DNA of 64,000 bases from Burkholderiales bacterium (GTDB lineage: Bacteria > Pseudomonadota > Gammaproteobacteria > Burkholderiales > Burkholderiaceae_C), in contig JACRPO010000003.1 of assembly GCA_016223165.1 (NCBI GenBank), positions 310,001-374,000 on the forward strand. Direction: 5' to 3'. This document shows positions 31,695 through 42,452 of this stretch, in pieces (positions within the stretch are counted from its first letter, which is position 1; each line of letters opens with the position of its first letter). The position numbers and the translations under genes were made by a program. A model generated the notes under the pieces. The model was not told the DNA's origin, ran no database searches, and worked only from the letters and a program-made list of their open reading frames with translations.

Positions 31695-31720
31695 CGCCTC
31701 GATTGACGCCTCGATAGACC
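31685..31720. repeat. 12-bp tandem repeat, three copies, containing the stop codon
   Basis: CCTCGATTGACG occurs at 31685-31696 and 31697-31708, then CCTCGATAGACC at 31709-31720. The first copy contains the TGA stop of the first permease gene (31692-31694), so the stop is followed by in-phase copies of itself. Confidence 0.92.
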
Positions 31721-31731
31721 GGGAACCCGCC

Positions 31732-32540
<809 letters not shown>

Positions 32541-32547
<7 letters not shown>

Positions 32548-32563
32548 CGCACCAAGTAACGAG
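32541..32563. repeat. 12-bp duplication containing the stop codon of the second permease
   Basis: CAAGTAACG at 32541-32549 (with TAA stop at 32545-32547) recurs at 32553-32561, a period of 12 bp. It lies upstream of the ATPase gene's ribosome binding site GAGGAG. Confidence 0.8.
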
Positions 32564-32581
32564 CCTCTCCGAGGAGAACCC

Positions 32582-33646
<1,065 letters not shown>

Positions 33647-33653
33647 AGTCACC

Positions 33654-34382
33654 ATGACAAGAGAACTGCAAGGCAAGGTCGCCGCCGTCACCGGCGCGGC
33701 CTCGGGCATCGGCCTGGCCAGCGCCGAAGCCATGCTCGCCGCCGGCGCGCGCGTCGTGCTGGTCGACCGCGACGAGGCCGCGCTGGCGGCGGCCTGCCGC
33801 AGGCTCGGCGAGTCGGCGATGCCACTGCTCCTCGACCTGCTCGACGCGAAGGCTTGTGCGACGCTGGTGCCGCAAGTCCTCGCGAAGGCAGGGCAACTCG
33901 ACATCCTGCATGCCAACGCCGGCACGTATGTCGGCGGCGACCTGGTGGATGCCGACACGGCGGCGATCGACCGCATGCTGAACCTCAACGTCAACGTCGT
34001 CATGAAGAACGTGCACGACGTCCTGCCGCACATGATCGAGCGCCGCACGGGCGACATCATCGTCACGAGCTCGCTGGCCGCCCACTACCCCACGCCGTGG
34101 GAACCGGTCTATGCGTCGTCCAAGTGGGCGATCAACTGCTTCGTGCAGACGGTTCGCCGCCAGGTCTTCAAGCATGGGCTGCGCGTCGGCTCGATCTCGC
34201 CCGGCCCCGTCGCGAGCGCGCTGCTCGCCGACTGGCCGGCCGAGAAGCTGCAGGAGGCCAAGGCCTCGGGCAGCCTGCTCGAAGCCGCCGAGGTGGCCGA
34301 GGTGGTGATGTTCATGCTGACGCGGCCGCGCGGCATGACCATCCGCGACGTGATCATGATGCCCACCCACTTCGACCTGTAG
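33654..34382 (+). CDS. rbtD: Ribitol 2-dehydrogenase-like short-chain dehydrogenase
   Basis: The 242-residue SDR has the cofactor motif TGAASGIGLASA at about 13-24, ILHANAG for NNAG, and the catalytic Ser with YASSK (Tyr-x3-Lys) at about 151-155. Stretches such as DILHANAGTYVGGDLVDAD, RQVFKHGLRVGSISPGPVAS and the ending RDVIMMPTHFDL closely follow Klebsiella ribitol dehydrogenase, which makes D-ribulose from ribitol with NAD. A neighbouring polyol transporter and D-arabinitol dehydrogenase support a pentitol role; sorbitol or xylitol cannot be excluded. It starts 8 bp after the ATPase gene, with the short palindrome GGTGAAGTCACC just before the ATG. Confidence 0.82.
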   Translation: MTRELQGKVAAVTGAASGIGLASAEAMLAAGARVVLVDRDEAALAAACRRLGESAMPLLLDLLDAKACATLVPQVLAKAGQLDILHANAGTYVGGDLVDADTAAIDRMLNLNVNVVMKNVHDVLPHMIERRTGDIIVTSSLAAHYPTPWEPVYASSKWAINCFVQTVRRQVFKHGLRVGSISPGPVASALLADWPAEKLQEAKASGSLLEAAEVAEVVMFMLTRPRGMTIRDVIMMPTHFDL

Positions 34383-34396
34383 GGCAGTGGGACACG

Positions 34397-35788
34397 ATGA
34401 ACGTCGTGCTTCATATCGGCGTCGGCTCGTTCCATCGCGCCCACCAGGCTGTCTACCTGCACCGGCTGCGCGAGACCGGCGACCGCTCCTGGGGCATCGT
34501 CGGCGGCAACCTGCGCAACGACATGGCCGAGACGATGGCCGCGCTGGCGGCGCAAGGCGGTGCCTACACGCTGGAGACGGTGACCCCCGAAGGCGTGCAC
34601 CGCTACGAGCGCATCACGGCCATCGAACGCGTGCTCCCGTACACCGCCGACCTGACGGGGCTGATCGCCTGCGGCGCCGATGCCGCGACGCGCATCGTCT
34701 CGTTCACCGTCACCGAAGCGGGCTACTACCTCGACGCGAACGACCGCCTCGACCTCGGCTTCGCCGAGCTTGCAGCCGACGTCGAGGCGGCGCGGCAAGG
34801 GCGGCCCGGCACGACGATCTATGGCGCACTGACGGCGATCCTGCGCGAGCGCCGCGCCGCCGGCGCCGGACCCGTGACGCTGCTCAACTGCGACAACCTG
34901 CGCCACAACGGTGAGCGCTCGCGCGCCGGGCTGATGCAGTTCATCGCCGCGGCCGGCGACGCCGACCTGGCCCGCTGGGCCCTGGCGAACACGACGAGCC
35001 CGAACGCGATGGTCGACCGCATCACGCCGCGGCCCACGCCCGAGGTCGCCGAGCGTGTGCTGGCCGCCACCGGCTGGGCCGACGCGGCGCCGGTGATGGC
35101 CGAGAGCTTCATCCAGTGGGTCATCGAGGACCGCTTCATCGCCGGCCGGCCGGCCTGGGAGACGGTGGGCGTCGAGATGGTCGAGTCGGTCGCGCCGTAC
35201 GAGGAAGCGAAGATCCGCATCCTCAACGCCACGCACAGCGGCATTGCCTGGGCCGGCACGCTGGCCGGCAAGACCTTCATCCACGAAGGCACCCACGACG
35301 CGTCGATCCGCCGCATCGCGTTGGACTACGTCGACGACGTCATCCCCTGCCTGCACGCACCCGGGCGACCGAGCCCGATCGACCTGGCCGCCTACCGCGA
35401 CGTGGTGCTGGCCCGCTTCGGCAACCCCGCGATCCGCGACACCAACCAGCGCGTGGCGATGGACGGCTTCTCGAAGATCCCCGGCTTCATCGCGCCGACG
35501 CTGCGCGGGCGGCTGGCGAAGGACCAACCCATCGCCGGCGTGGCCATGCTGCCGGCGCTGTTCCTCGCCTACCTGCAGCGCTGGCACCGCGGGCAACTCG
35601 CCTACCCCTACCAGGACCAGGCGATGGACCCGGACAGCGCGCACGCGATCTGCGAAGCCGCCGATCCGGTGGCCGCGTTCTGCGCCGACCCCGTGCTGTG
35701 GGGTCCGCTCGCCGGCGATGCACGCCTCGTCGCCGCGGTGCACTCGGCGTCGGTGCGCGTGGCGCAGTTCGCCGGGAACGCGGCGTGA
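34397..35788 (+). CDS. dalD: D-arabinitol 4-dehydrogenase (polyol-specific long-chain dehydrogenase)
   Basis: The 463-residue enzyme belongs to the mannitol dehydrogenase family and closely follows DalD: LHIGVGSFHRAHQAVYLHRL for the NAD-binding start, then LLNCDNLRHNGERS, TSPNAMVDRITPRPTPEVAERV and the active-site KIRILNATHSGIAWAG with the conserved Lys, Asn and His. It would oxidise D-arabinitol to D-xylulose; D-mannitol to fructose is a family alternative. It starts 14 bp after the SDR gene in the same operon. A xylulokinase, which would be the next step, is not in this window. Confidence 0.87.
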   Translation: MNVVLHIGVGSFHRAHQAVYLHRLRETGDRSWGIVGGNLRNDMAETMAALAAQGGAYTLETVTPEGVHRYERITAIERVLPYTADLTGLIACGADAATRIVSFTVTEAGYYLDANDRLDLGFAELAADVEAARQGRPGTTIYGALTAILRERRAAGAGPVTLLNCDNLRHNGERSRAGLMQFIAAAGDADLARWALANTTSPNAMVDRITPRPTPEVAERVLAATGWADAAPVMAESFIQWVIEDRFIAGRPAWETVGVEMVESVAPYEEAKIRILNATHSGIAWAGTLAGKTFIHEGTHDASIRRIALDYVDDVIPCLHAPGRPSPIDLAAYRDVVLARFGNPAIRDTNQRVAMDGFSKIPGFIAPTLRGRLAKDQPIAGVAMLPALFLAYLQRWHRGQLAYPYQDQAMDPDSAHAICEAADPVAAFCADPVLWGPLAGDARLVAAVHSASVRVAQFAGNAA

Positions 35789-35886
35789 GGCGCTCGCGAC
35801 CCAGGGTGCCCCAGGTATCGCCGGCGACTCCGAAGACCGAGAATCCGGCCCTCGGCACGTGACACCTCCCGAAGGACCTTCCGGCC

Positions 35887-36825
35887 ATGCCCGCGCGCGA
35901 CCTGCACCTGCCTCGACAGCGCCAGCCCGAGCTCGAGCACGACTACTCGCGATCGCCCGCCCTCGGCTACGAGGCCCCGGCGGACACCGGCGTCGTGCGC
36001 TGCATCGCACACGGCTTTCCGACACCGCTGGCGCGCTGGCACTTCCACGACGAGTACGAGCTGCACCTGATCACGACCACCTCGGGCAAGGCCTTCGTCG
36101 GCGACTGGATCGGCCCGTTCCAGCCCGGCCACCTGGTGCTGTGCGGGCCGCGGCTGCCGCACAACTGGATCTCGACGGACGTGCCCGCGGGCGGCGTGCC
36201 CGAGCGCGACCTCGTCATCCAGTTCGCGCATCACCCGATCGCGCACGCCGCCGAGCAGATCCCCGAACTCGCCGACGTGATGGCGCTGCTCGAGCGCGCG
36301 CGCAACGGCATCGAGTTCTTCGGCCTCTCGGAGCGCGCCATGGCCCACTTCCACGCCGTGAAGGGCGCGCACGGCTTCCGGCGCTGGACGGCCTTCTGCG
36401 CCTACCTCGACGACCTCGCGCACTGCACCGACTACCGGCTGCTGTCCAGCGTGCGCATGCAGGGCGAGGACGACGACACCGAGAACGACCAGATCAACGC
36501 GCTCGTCAACCGCATCACGCGCGACTACGCGCTGCCGCTGTCGGCGGCCGAGCTGGCCGCCGAGCTGGGCATGAGCGAGAGCCGCTTCTCGCGCTTCTTC
36601 CGCCGCGCCACCGGCAACACCTTCACCGATTTCGTCAACCGCATCCGCGTCAACCACGCCGGGCAGCTGCTGATGGAGACGGACAGCTTGGTGACGCACA
36701 TCTGCTACGAGGTCGGCTTCAACAACGTGGCCAACTTCAACCGCCGCTTCCTCGAGGTGAAGGGCCTGACGCCGAGCGAATTCCGCCGCCAGGCCAGCCA
36801 GCGCTTCGGCGGCCGGCAGCCTTGA
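35887..36825 (+). CDS. AraC-family transcriptional regulator with cupin sensor
   Basis: The 312-residue regulator has an N-terminal cupin domain (about 40-130: RWHFHDEYELHLITTTSGKAF, then GPRLPHNW), which would bind the sugar. The C-terminal pair of helix-turn-helices is at about 205-305 (SAAELAAELGMSESRFSRFFR, then ICYEVGFNNVANFNRRF and GLTPSEFR). Its place directly after dalD suggests that it controls the polyol operon, possibly through the inverted repeat at 29153-29205. It is a candidate activator. Confidence 0.88.
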   Translation: MPARDLHLPRQRQPELEHDYSRSPALGYEAPADTGVVRCIAHGFPTPLARWHFHDEYELHLITTTSGKAFVGDWIGPFQPGHLVLCGPRLPHNWISTDVPAGGVPERDLVIQFAHHPIAHAAEQIPELADVMALLERARNGIEFFGLSERAMAHFHAVKGAHGFRRWTAFCAYLDDLAHCTDYRLLSSVRMQGEDDDTENDQINALVNRITRDYALPLSAAELAAELGMSESRFSRFFRRATGNTFTDFVNRIRVNHAGQLLMETDSLVTHICYEVGFNNVANFNRRFLEVKGLTPSEFRRQASQRFGGRQP

Positions 36826-36975
36826 AGCTCGGTCCGACCTCCCCTTGCATCACCCGGGCGGCGAGCCAACGCAGACCGTATGCTCGGCCGACGTGGAAGC
36901 GGAGAAGCTCGCCACCGGCGCGCCGTCCCTGCGGCCTCGCAGATCAAGCAGCCCGCGAACCGAGAGGTGGAGACG

Positions 36976-38154
36976 ATGCAACACAGCCTGACCGTCGAAG
37001 ACACCCTGCCGCGCGATGCCGCGCAGGCCTTGCTCGTGGGCCGCGCCTGGCTGCCCGGCGAGCACGGCGGGCCCACGCTCGTGAGCGTGCGCGACGGCAG
37101 GCTCGTCGACATCAGCGCGCTGGCGCCCACGATGGCGGCGCTGCTCGACCGCCCCGATGCAGCCGAGGCCGTGCGTCGCCACGAAGGTCCGTCGCTCGGG
37201 CCCCTCGCCGAGTGGCTCGAAGCCACCACCACGCACGGCCCCGACCCCTTGCACCGCCACCTGCTCGCCCCCAACGACCTGCAGGTCGTGAAGGCGGCCG
37301 GCGTGACCTTCGCGACGAGCATGGTCGAACGCGTGATCGAGGAGCAGGCGCGCGGCGACCCGGCGCGCGCGCAGGACGTGCGGCGCCGCGTGATCGCCGA
37401 AGTGGGCGAGGACTTCGCCGCCATCCGCCCCGGCTCGCCGCAGGCGATGCGGCTGAAGGCGGTGCTGATCGAGCAGATGCTCTGGTCGCAATATCTCGAA
37501 GTGGGCATCGGGCCCGACGCCGAGATCTTCACCAAGGCGCCGCCGATGGCCTCGGTGGGCACCGGCGTGCATGTCGGCCTGCACCCCGGCTCGACCTGGA
37601 ACAACCCGGAGCCCGAGGTGGTGCTGGTGGTGTCGCCGCGCGGCGAGATCGTCGGCGCGGCGCTCGGCAACGACGTCAACTTGCGCGACTTCGAGGGCCG
37701 CAGCGCCTTGCTGCTGGGCAAGGCGAAGGACAACAACGGCTCCTGCGCCATCGGCCCGTTCATCCGGCTGTGCGACGCGCACTTCGGCATCGATCACATG
37801 CGCCGCGCCGAGATCACGCTGACGGTGCACGGCGATGACGACTTCGTGCTGCACGGCTCGAGCTCGATGTCGAAGATCAGCCGCGACCCGCTGGAGCTCG
37901 TGCAGGCCGCGATGGGGCCGCATCACCAGTACCCCGACGGCATCGTGCTCTTCTGCGGCACCATGTTCGCGCCGATCCAGGACCGCGACGCGCCGGGCGC
38001 CGGCTTCACGCACCACCTGGGCGACCGCGTGGCGATCGCCAGCGACAAGCTCGGCACGCTCGTGAACTGGGTCGGGCACAGCGACAAGATCGCGCCGTGG
38101 CAGTTCGGCGTGAACGCGTTGATGCGCAACCTAGCGCGGCGCGGGCTGCTCTGA
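36976..38154 (+). CDS. xylX: 2-keto-3-deoxy-D-xylonate dehydratase-like FAH-family protein
   Basis: The 392-residue protein is of the fumarylacetoacetate hydrolase family and follows Caulobacter XylX nearly throughout: LLAPNDLQVVKAAGVTFATS, then IEEQARGDPARA, WNNPEPEVVLVVS, GNDVNLRDFEGRSALLLGKA and PDGIVLFCGTMFAPIQDRD. The Glu pair and Asp that bind magnesium are in the expected places. It would dehydrate 2-keto-3-deoxy-pentonate to 2-oxoglutarate semialdehyde. Other pathway genes (xylose or arabinose dehydrogenase, pentonate dehydratase) are not next to it. A GAGGTGGAG precedes the ATG. Confidence 0.78.
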   Translation: MQHSLTVEDTLPRDAAQALLVGRAWLPGEHGGPTLVSVRDGRLVDISALAPTMAALLDRPDAAEAVRRHEGPSLGPLAEWLEATTTHGPDPLHRHLLAPNDLQVVKAAGVTFATSMVERVIEEQARGDPARAQDVRRRVIAEVGEDFAAIRPGSPQAMRLKAVLIEQMLWSQYLEVGIGPDAEIFTKAPPMASVGTGVHVGLHPGSTWNNPEPEVVLVVSPRGEIVGAALGNDVNLRDFEGRSALLLGKAKDNNGSCAIGPFIRLCDAHFGIDHMRRAEITLTVHGDDDFVLHGSSSMSKISRDPLELVQAAMGPHHQYPDGIVLFCGTMFAPIQDRDAPGAGFTHHLGDRVAIASDKLGTLVNWVGHSDKIAPWQFGVNALMRNLARRGLL

Positions 38155-38201
38155 AGGTGCAAAACGGATCGGCGCAGCGCTCAGGCGCAGCGCCCGAGCT
38201 C

Positions 38202-38362
38202 AGAGCCTGTGAATGAATCAGCCGCGCCCGAGCGGCGCGCCAGAAGGCGTCGGATCGAGGCGCAAAGCGCAGCCATATCCGGTGATATGGCGAGCATTTG
38301 CAACGACGAGCCGGCGGCTTCTGGCGTGGCGAGCGGGTGTGGATGATTCGTTCACAGGCTCT
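38202..38362. repeat. 161-bp imperfect palindrome, MITE-like
   Basis: The ends AGAGCCTGTGAATGAATCA (38202-38220) and TGATTCGTTCACAGGCTCT (38344-38362) are inverted copies with one mismatch. The inner parts also pair: CGCCAGAAG at 38238-38246 with CTTCTGGCG at 38318-38326, and CCATATC against GATATGG around the centre at 38273-38288. The whole element can fold into one long hairpin. It carries no coding capacity and looks like a mobile non-autonomous repeat; no target-site duplication is obvious. Its right end touches the stop codon of the cytochrome gene and it may serve as terminator for both convergent genes. Confidence 0.82.
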
Positions 38363-38823
38363 CAGGGCAGGCCCACCCGGTAGCTGATGTAGGCCGCCAG
38401 GTCCTCGGTGTCGCGCGACGACAGCGTGGACGCGAAGGCGTTCATGACCTGCACCCTGCCATACGCCGCGCGCAGGACCGCCGGGGTCACGCCCTTGTAG
38501 ATGCCCTGCGTGCCGACCTCCGGGTCGGAGCCATGGCAGGTGGCACATTCGCGCTGGTACAGCATGGCGCCGCGCACGACCTCCTGGCTGGGCGGTGCGG
38601 GCGCAGGGGCCGGCGATGGTGACGGCGCCGGTGCGGATGGGGGCGCCGGAGAGGGCGACGGTGCAGGCGCGGGGCCGGGCGCCGGGCCGGGTGCGGGCGC
38701 GCGGCTGGGCGGCGGCGCCGGGCTGGCGCCGCTGCCGTTGCCCTCCTCCGACTTGCCGCCGCCGCACGCCGCGAAGGCAAAGGCGGCCGACAACGCGGCG
38801 ATGCGCAGGCTGGGGAGTTTCAT
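38362..38823 (-). CDS. Cytochrome c-type lipoprotein with Pro-rich linker
   Basis: The protein has 153 residues. The lipoprotein signal ends FAACGGG (Cys at about 20), and a Pro/Ala/Ser linker (about 35-80) precedes one class I cytochrome c domain. The heme motif is CATCH in YQRECATCHGSD, and the axial Met is probably in VQVMNAFASTLS. The end, EDLAAYISYRVG, is the usual last helix. It would shuttle electrons at the outer membrane or in the periplasm. AGGAAAG precedes the ATG at 38823. The stop overlaps the end of the palindromic repeat, which may be its terminator. Confidence 0.87.
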   Translation of the reverse strand: MKLPSLRIAALSAAFAFAACGGGKSEEGNGSGASPAPPPSRAPAPGPAPGPAPAPSPSPAPPSAPAPSPSPAPAPAPPSQEVVRGAMLYQRECATCHGSDPEVGTQGIYKGVTPAVLRAAYGRVQVMNAFASTLSSRDTEDLAAYISYRVGLP

Positions 38824-39128
38824 CGACTTTCCTGGCGGCGTGCGGCCGGGTGGCTTGCGGGCACGCACCGTAGGTCGTCGGCGAAGTGGGCTTTGTGTGG
38901 AGTTGCAAGGCCGGCAAGCGCAGGGGTCGCTTCGTTGCATCAAGCCGCGCCCGGCGGAGCTTTCGCGAGCGAGGGACACACATCGTCACCGCCGCATCGT
39001 CTTCGGCCGCCTCGATCTCACTCGCGTGGCATCGGAAGCGGCAGGGCCGGCAGGCCGGCGGCCTTGCGCTCGAGCTCGAACCGCCGGCGCTGCTGGCCCG
39101 ACGTGGCCTCGAGCCGGGGCTCGCCCGC
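38824..39128. other. Intergenic region with no gene seen
   Basis: This stretch lies upstream of the minus-strand cytochrome gene and downstream of the minus-strand ABC exporter. I see no credible gene, tRNA or strong terminator here. Confidence 0.5.
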
Positions 39129-41153
39129 TCAGTTGCGCGCCGGTGCCGGCTCGGCATCGACGTCCGGCTCGGTGCGCTCCTCGGCCCGCATATCGTCGAG
39201 TGGCCCCGGGTCGAGCAGCGCCTGCGGTGTTGCCTCTGCCCCCTTGCCTGCCGTGGCGGCCGGCGCGTGAGGCCCTGCCACGTCCTCGGCCAGGAAGCCG
39301 CCGCTCTGGTGCGCCCACAGCGCCGCGTAGTGGCCGCGTTGCGCTCCCTTGGCGATCAGCTCGGCGTGCGTGCCCTGCTCGACGATGCGCCCTTCATCGA
39401 GCACGATCAGCCGGTCCATGCGCGCGATGGTCGAAAGGCGGTGGGCGATGGCGATCACCGTCTTGCCTTCCATCAGCCCGAGCAGCTGCTCCTGGATGGC
39501 GAGCTCGACTTCGCTGTCGAGCGCCGAGGTCGCCTCGTCGAGCACGAGGATCGGCGCGTCCTTCAGGATCACGCGCGCGATGGCGATGCGCTGGCGCTGC
39601 CCGCCGGAGAGCTTGACGCCGCGCTCGCCGACATGGGCCTCGTAGCCGCTGCGGCCCTTCCAGTCCGAAAGGCCGAGGATGAACTCGTGCGCCTGCGCCC
39701 GCCTGGCGGCGGCCTCGATCTGCTCGCGGCTCGCACCCGGGCGGCCGTAGCCGATGTTGGCCGCGATCGAGCGGTGCAGCAGCGAGGTGTCCTGCGTGAC
39801 CATGCCGATGGCCGCGCGCAGGCTTTCCTGCGTCACCTCGCGGATGTCGTGGCCGTCGATGCGGATGCTGCCGCCTTCCAGCTCGAAGAAGCGCAGCAGC
39901 AGGTTCACGAGCGTGCTCTTGCCGGCGCCCGAGCGGCCGACGATGCCCACGCGCTCGCCGGGCCTGACGACGAGGTTGAGCGTGTCGAGCACGCGCTTGC
40001 CGTCCTTGCGGCCGTAGGTGAAGCTCACGCCCTCGAAGCGCACCTCGCCCCGCACCTCGCCCGGCACCTCGCTGTCCAGCACTTCGAGCTCGCGCGCGCC
40101 GGGCCGGTCGGTCAGCTGCAGCGGCACGGCGATCGTCTCCATGCCCTCCTGCACGACGCCGATGTTCTCGAAGATGCCCGTCACCTCCCAGCTCACCCAG
40201 CCGGCGACGTTGGCGATGGTCCAGGCCAGCGGCAGTGCGGTGGCCACCGTGCCGGCATCCACCGTGCCGCGGCTCCACAGCGTGATGCCGATGCCGGCCG
40301 TGCTCACGAGCAGCATCGCGTTGAGCGCCGACAGCGTCGTCATGAAGCGCGTGATGAGCCGCATGTGCGCCTGGATCGCCGCGGTGTGCTCGTCGATCAC
40401 CTCGCGCACGTGGGCGTCCTCGTCGCGGGCGCGCGCGAAGAGCTTGACGGTGAGGATGTTGGTGTAGCTGTCGACGACGCGGCCCATCACCAGGCTGCGC
40501 AGCTCGCTGCTCGCCTTGGCCAGGTCGCGCATGGGCGGCACGAAGCGGCGCAGCACGAGCACGTAGGCGGCAAACCACAGCGCGGTGGGCACGGCCAGGC
40601 GCCAGTCCGAGGCGCTCATCAGCACCAGTGCCGAGAAGCCGTAGACCGTGATGTACCAGACGCCGCGGATCGAGCTCACGACGCTCTCGCGCACGGCGTT
40701 GCTGGTCTGCATCACGCGGTTGGCGATGCGGCCGGCGAAGTCGTTCTGGAAGAACGGCCAGCTCTGCCGCACCACATGCCAGTGGCTCTGCCAGCGGATG
40801 AGGCTGGTGACGCCGGGCACGACAGCGTTGTTGCGCACCAGGCTGTCGGTCATCAGCGCCAGCGGGCGCAGCACCAGCACGACGGCGGCCATGGTCACGA
40901 GCGCCGGCAGCGCCTGCTCGAAGGCCGCGGCGCGGTCGGCGGCCTCCATCAGCCGCACGAGCCGGCCGATGAAGATGGGGATCAGCGTATCGACCAGCGC
41001 GACGCCCAGGCCGGTGAGGAACATCAGCCCGAACAGGCCGCGCGTCTGGCGCACGAAGTGCCAGTAGAAGCCGACGAGGCTCTGCGGCGGTGCGCTGCCC
41101 GAGGGTCCTGTCGAAGCAGTGGGGCGGATGCGGGATTCGAAGAAGGCGAACAT
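39129..41153 (-). CDS. ABC transporter, fused permease-ATPase (exporter type)
   Basis: The 674-residue half-transporter has six hydrophobic segments over about 35-350 and a nucleotide-binding domain over about 380-610. Motifs are intact: Walker A GRSGAGKST, signature LSGGQRQRIAIARV, Walker B PILVLDEATSALD and switch His in AIAHRLSTIARMD. It belongs to the MsbA/multidrug-type exporters and would act as a homodimer. The substrate is unknown. A non-conserved tail of about 60 residues, rich in Ala, Glu and Pro, follows the ATPase domain. The start is the ATG at 41153. Confidence 0.92.
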   Translation of the reverse strand: MFAFFESRIRPTASTGPSGSAPPQSLVGFYWHFVRQTRGLFGLMFLTGLGVALVDTLIPIFIGRLVRLMEAADRAAAFEQALPALVTMAAVVLVLRPLALMTDSLVRNNAVVPGVTSLIRWQSHWHVVRQSWPFFQNDFAGRIANRVMQTSNAVRESVVSSIRGVWYITVYGFSALVLMSASDWRLAVPTALWFAAYVLVLRRFVPPMRDLAKASSELRSLVMGRVVDSYTNILTVKLFARARDEDAHVREVIDEHTAAIQAHMRLITRFMTTLSALNAMLLVSTAGIGITLWSRGTVDAGTVATALPLAWTIANVAGWVSWEVTGIFENIGVVQEGMETIAVPLQLTDRPGARELEVLDSEVPGEVRGEVRFEGVSFTYGRKDGKRVLDTLNLVVRPGERVGIVGRSGAGKSTLVNLLLRFFELEGGSIRIDGHDIREVTQESLRAAIGMVTQDTSLLHRSIAANIGYGRPGASREQIEAAARRAQAHEFILGLSDWKGRSGYEAHVGERGVKLSGGQRQRIAIARVILKDAPILVLDEATSALDSEVELAIQEQLLGLMEGKTVIAIAHRLSTIARMDRLIVLDEGRIVEQGTHAELIAKGAQRGHYAALWAHQSGGFLAEDVAGPHAPAATAGKGAEATPQALLDPGPLDDMRAEERTEPDVDAEPAPARN

Positions 41154-41380
41154 CCGGGATTGTGTTCCGCCCTCCGGCACTGAGACGGCCGAAGGGCCGG
41201 GCGCGGCGAGCCCGCGTCGCCAGGATTCGGGACGAACGGGGCCGGTCTGGCGCGCGGGGCCCGACAAGGGCGACGCAAGCCAGCCCGCACCCAGCAGCAC
41301 CTGCGCCACGCGCATCCGCTGGCGGCATCGTTTGCCGGGAGAATCCCGCGTGCCCGGCACATCACCGACAGGAGAGAACC

Positions 41381-42343
41381 TTGGTTCCACTCGAGCATCG
41401 CCGCCGGTTCGTGATCGCCTTGCCCGCGCTGGTGTCGGCTTGCGCCGCACCCCGCCCGGCACCAGCGCCCGTGCAGCCGCCGGCACAGCCGCCGGCAAGT
41501 CCGTCCACGCCACCGCCGACGCCGGCCCCAACGCCCGCGCCCACGCCCGTGCCTGCGCCCCCACCGCCGCCGGCCGCAACGGCCTTCCCGGTGCCCGCGC
41601 CCGGGGCGCCTTCGGCCGTGCCGCCCCCGCGGCCCGCGCCGGCGCTCACTTCGCCCGCCCCCGGCTCGCCTGCGCTGCCGGCGGGAGCTTGGCGCGAGTG
41701 GACCGACCAGCCGGTGTTCTCCATCGTGCGCGTGCAGATCCGCGACGAGCGCGCCTTCGGCGACTACCTCGCCGGCCATCTGCCGACGATCGGTGCCTTC
41801 GGCGGCCGCTTCCTCGCCGCCGGCGCCATGCCGCAGCCGGTGGAAGGCGAGTGGCCGATGCGCCGCATGATCGTCCACCAGTGGCCGAGCGCGCAGGTCT
41901 TCTTCCAGTGGTACGAGGGCTCGCCCTACGCGCCGTGGCGGCAGCTGCGCCAGCGCGCCGCCGAAACCGAGATGGTGCTGGTGCAGGGCATTGCCTCGTC
42001 GGCGCCGGCGGCCACGGTGCCGCCGGCGCTGGTGATCCTCGACGTTGCCGTGCGCGACGACGCGGCGTTCGCGCGGCAAGTGCAGGGCCACCTGCCGGGC
42101 CTGCGCGCCGCCGGCGGCGAGGTGCTCGCGGCCGGCGGACACTTCCAGGTCATCGAGGGCCAGCAGTGGCAGCCGCGGCGCATCGAGCTGCAGCGTTGGC
42201 CTTCGGCGACGGCCTTCCGCGGCTGGTACGACTCGCTCGCCTATCGCCCTTGGCGCGACCTGCGCTGGAGCGCCTCGCAGGCCGACATGGCGCTGCTCGA
42301 AGGCCTGAGCGAGGCACAGAAGAGCGAGCGCCGCATGCCCTGA
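41381..42343 (+). CDS. Lipoprotein with Pro-rich linker and two DUF1330-like domains
   Basis: The 320-residue protein starts at a TTG (41381) supported by AGGAG nine bases upstream. A short signal (RRRFVIALPALVSACAAP) has a lipobox with Cys at about 18. Residues 20-100 are a Pro/Ala linker with PTPAP repeats. Two similar domains follow (about 105-205 and 212-315), each with a DUF1330-like pattern: VQIRDERAFGDYLAGHLPTI and RMIVHQWPSAQVFFQWYE in the first, VAVRDDAAFARQVQGHLPGL and RIELQRWPSATAFRGWYD in the second. They clearly arose by tandem duplication. Function is unknown. Confidence 0.75.
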   Translation: MVPLEHRRRFVIALPALVSACAAPRPAPAPVQPPAQPPASPSTPPPTPAPTPAPTPVPAPPPPPAATAFPVPAPGAPSAVPPPRPAPALTSPAPGSPALPAGAWREWTDQPVFSIVRVQIRDERAFGDYLAGHLPTIGAFGGRFLAAGAMPQPVEGEWPMRRMIVHQWPSAQVFFQWYEGSPYAPWRQLRQRAAETEMVLVQGIASSAPAATVPPALVILDVAVRDDAAFARQVQGHLPGLRAAGGEVLAAGGHFQVIEGQQWQPRRIELQRWPSATAFRGWYDSLAYRPWRDLRWSASQADMALLEGLSEAQKSERRMP

Positions 42344-42452
42344 TGAGCTCTGACGCCGCGCGAACGGGCCCCGCCGGCGAAGCGCGCGGCCGCGGCGCGG
42401 CGTGGCGCGCGGGCGGTCGGCCCTGGCGCCAGGCGCCCACCGCTCGTGGCCG

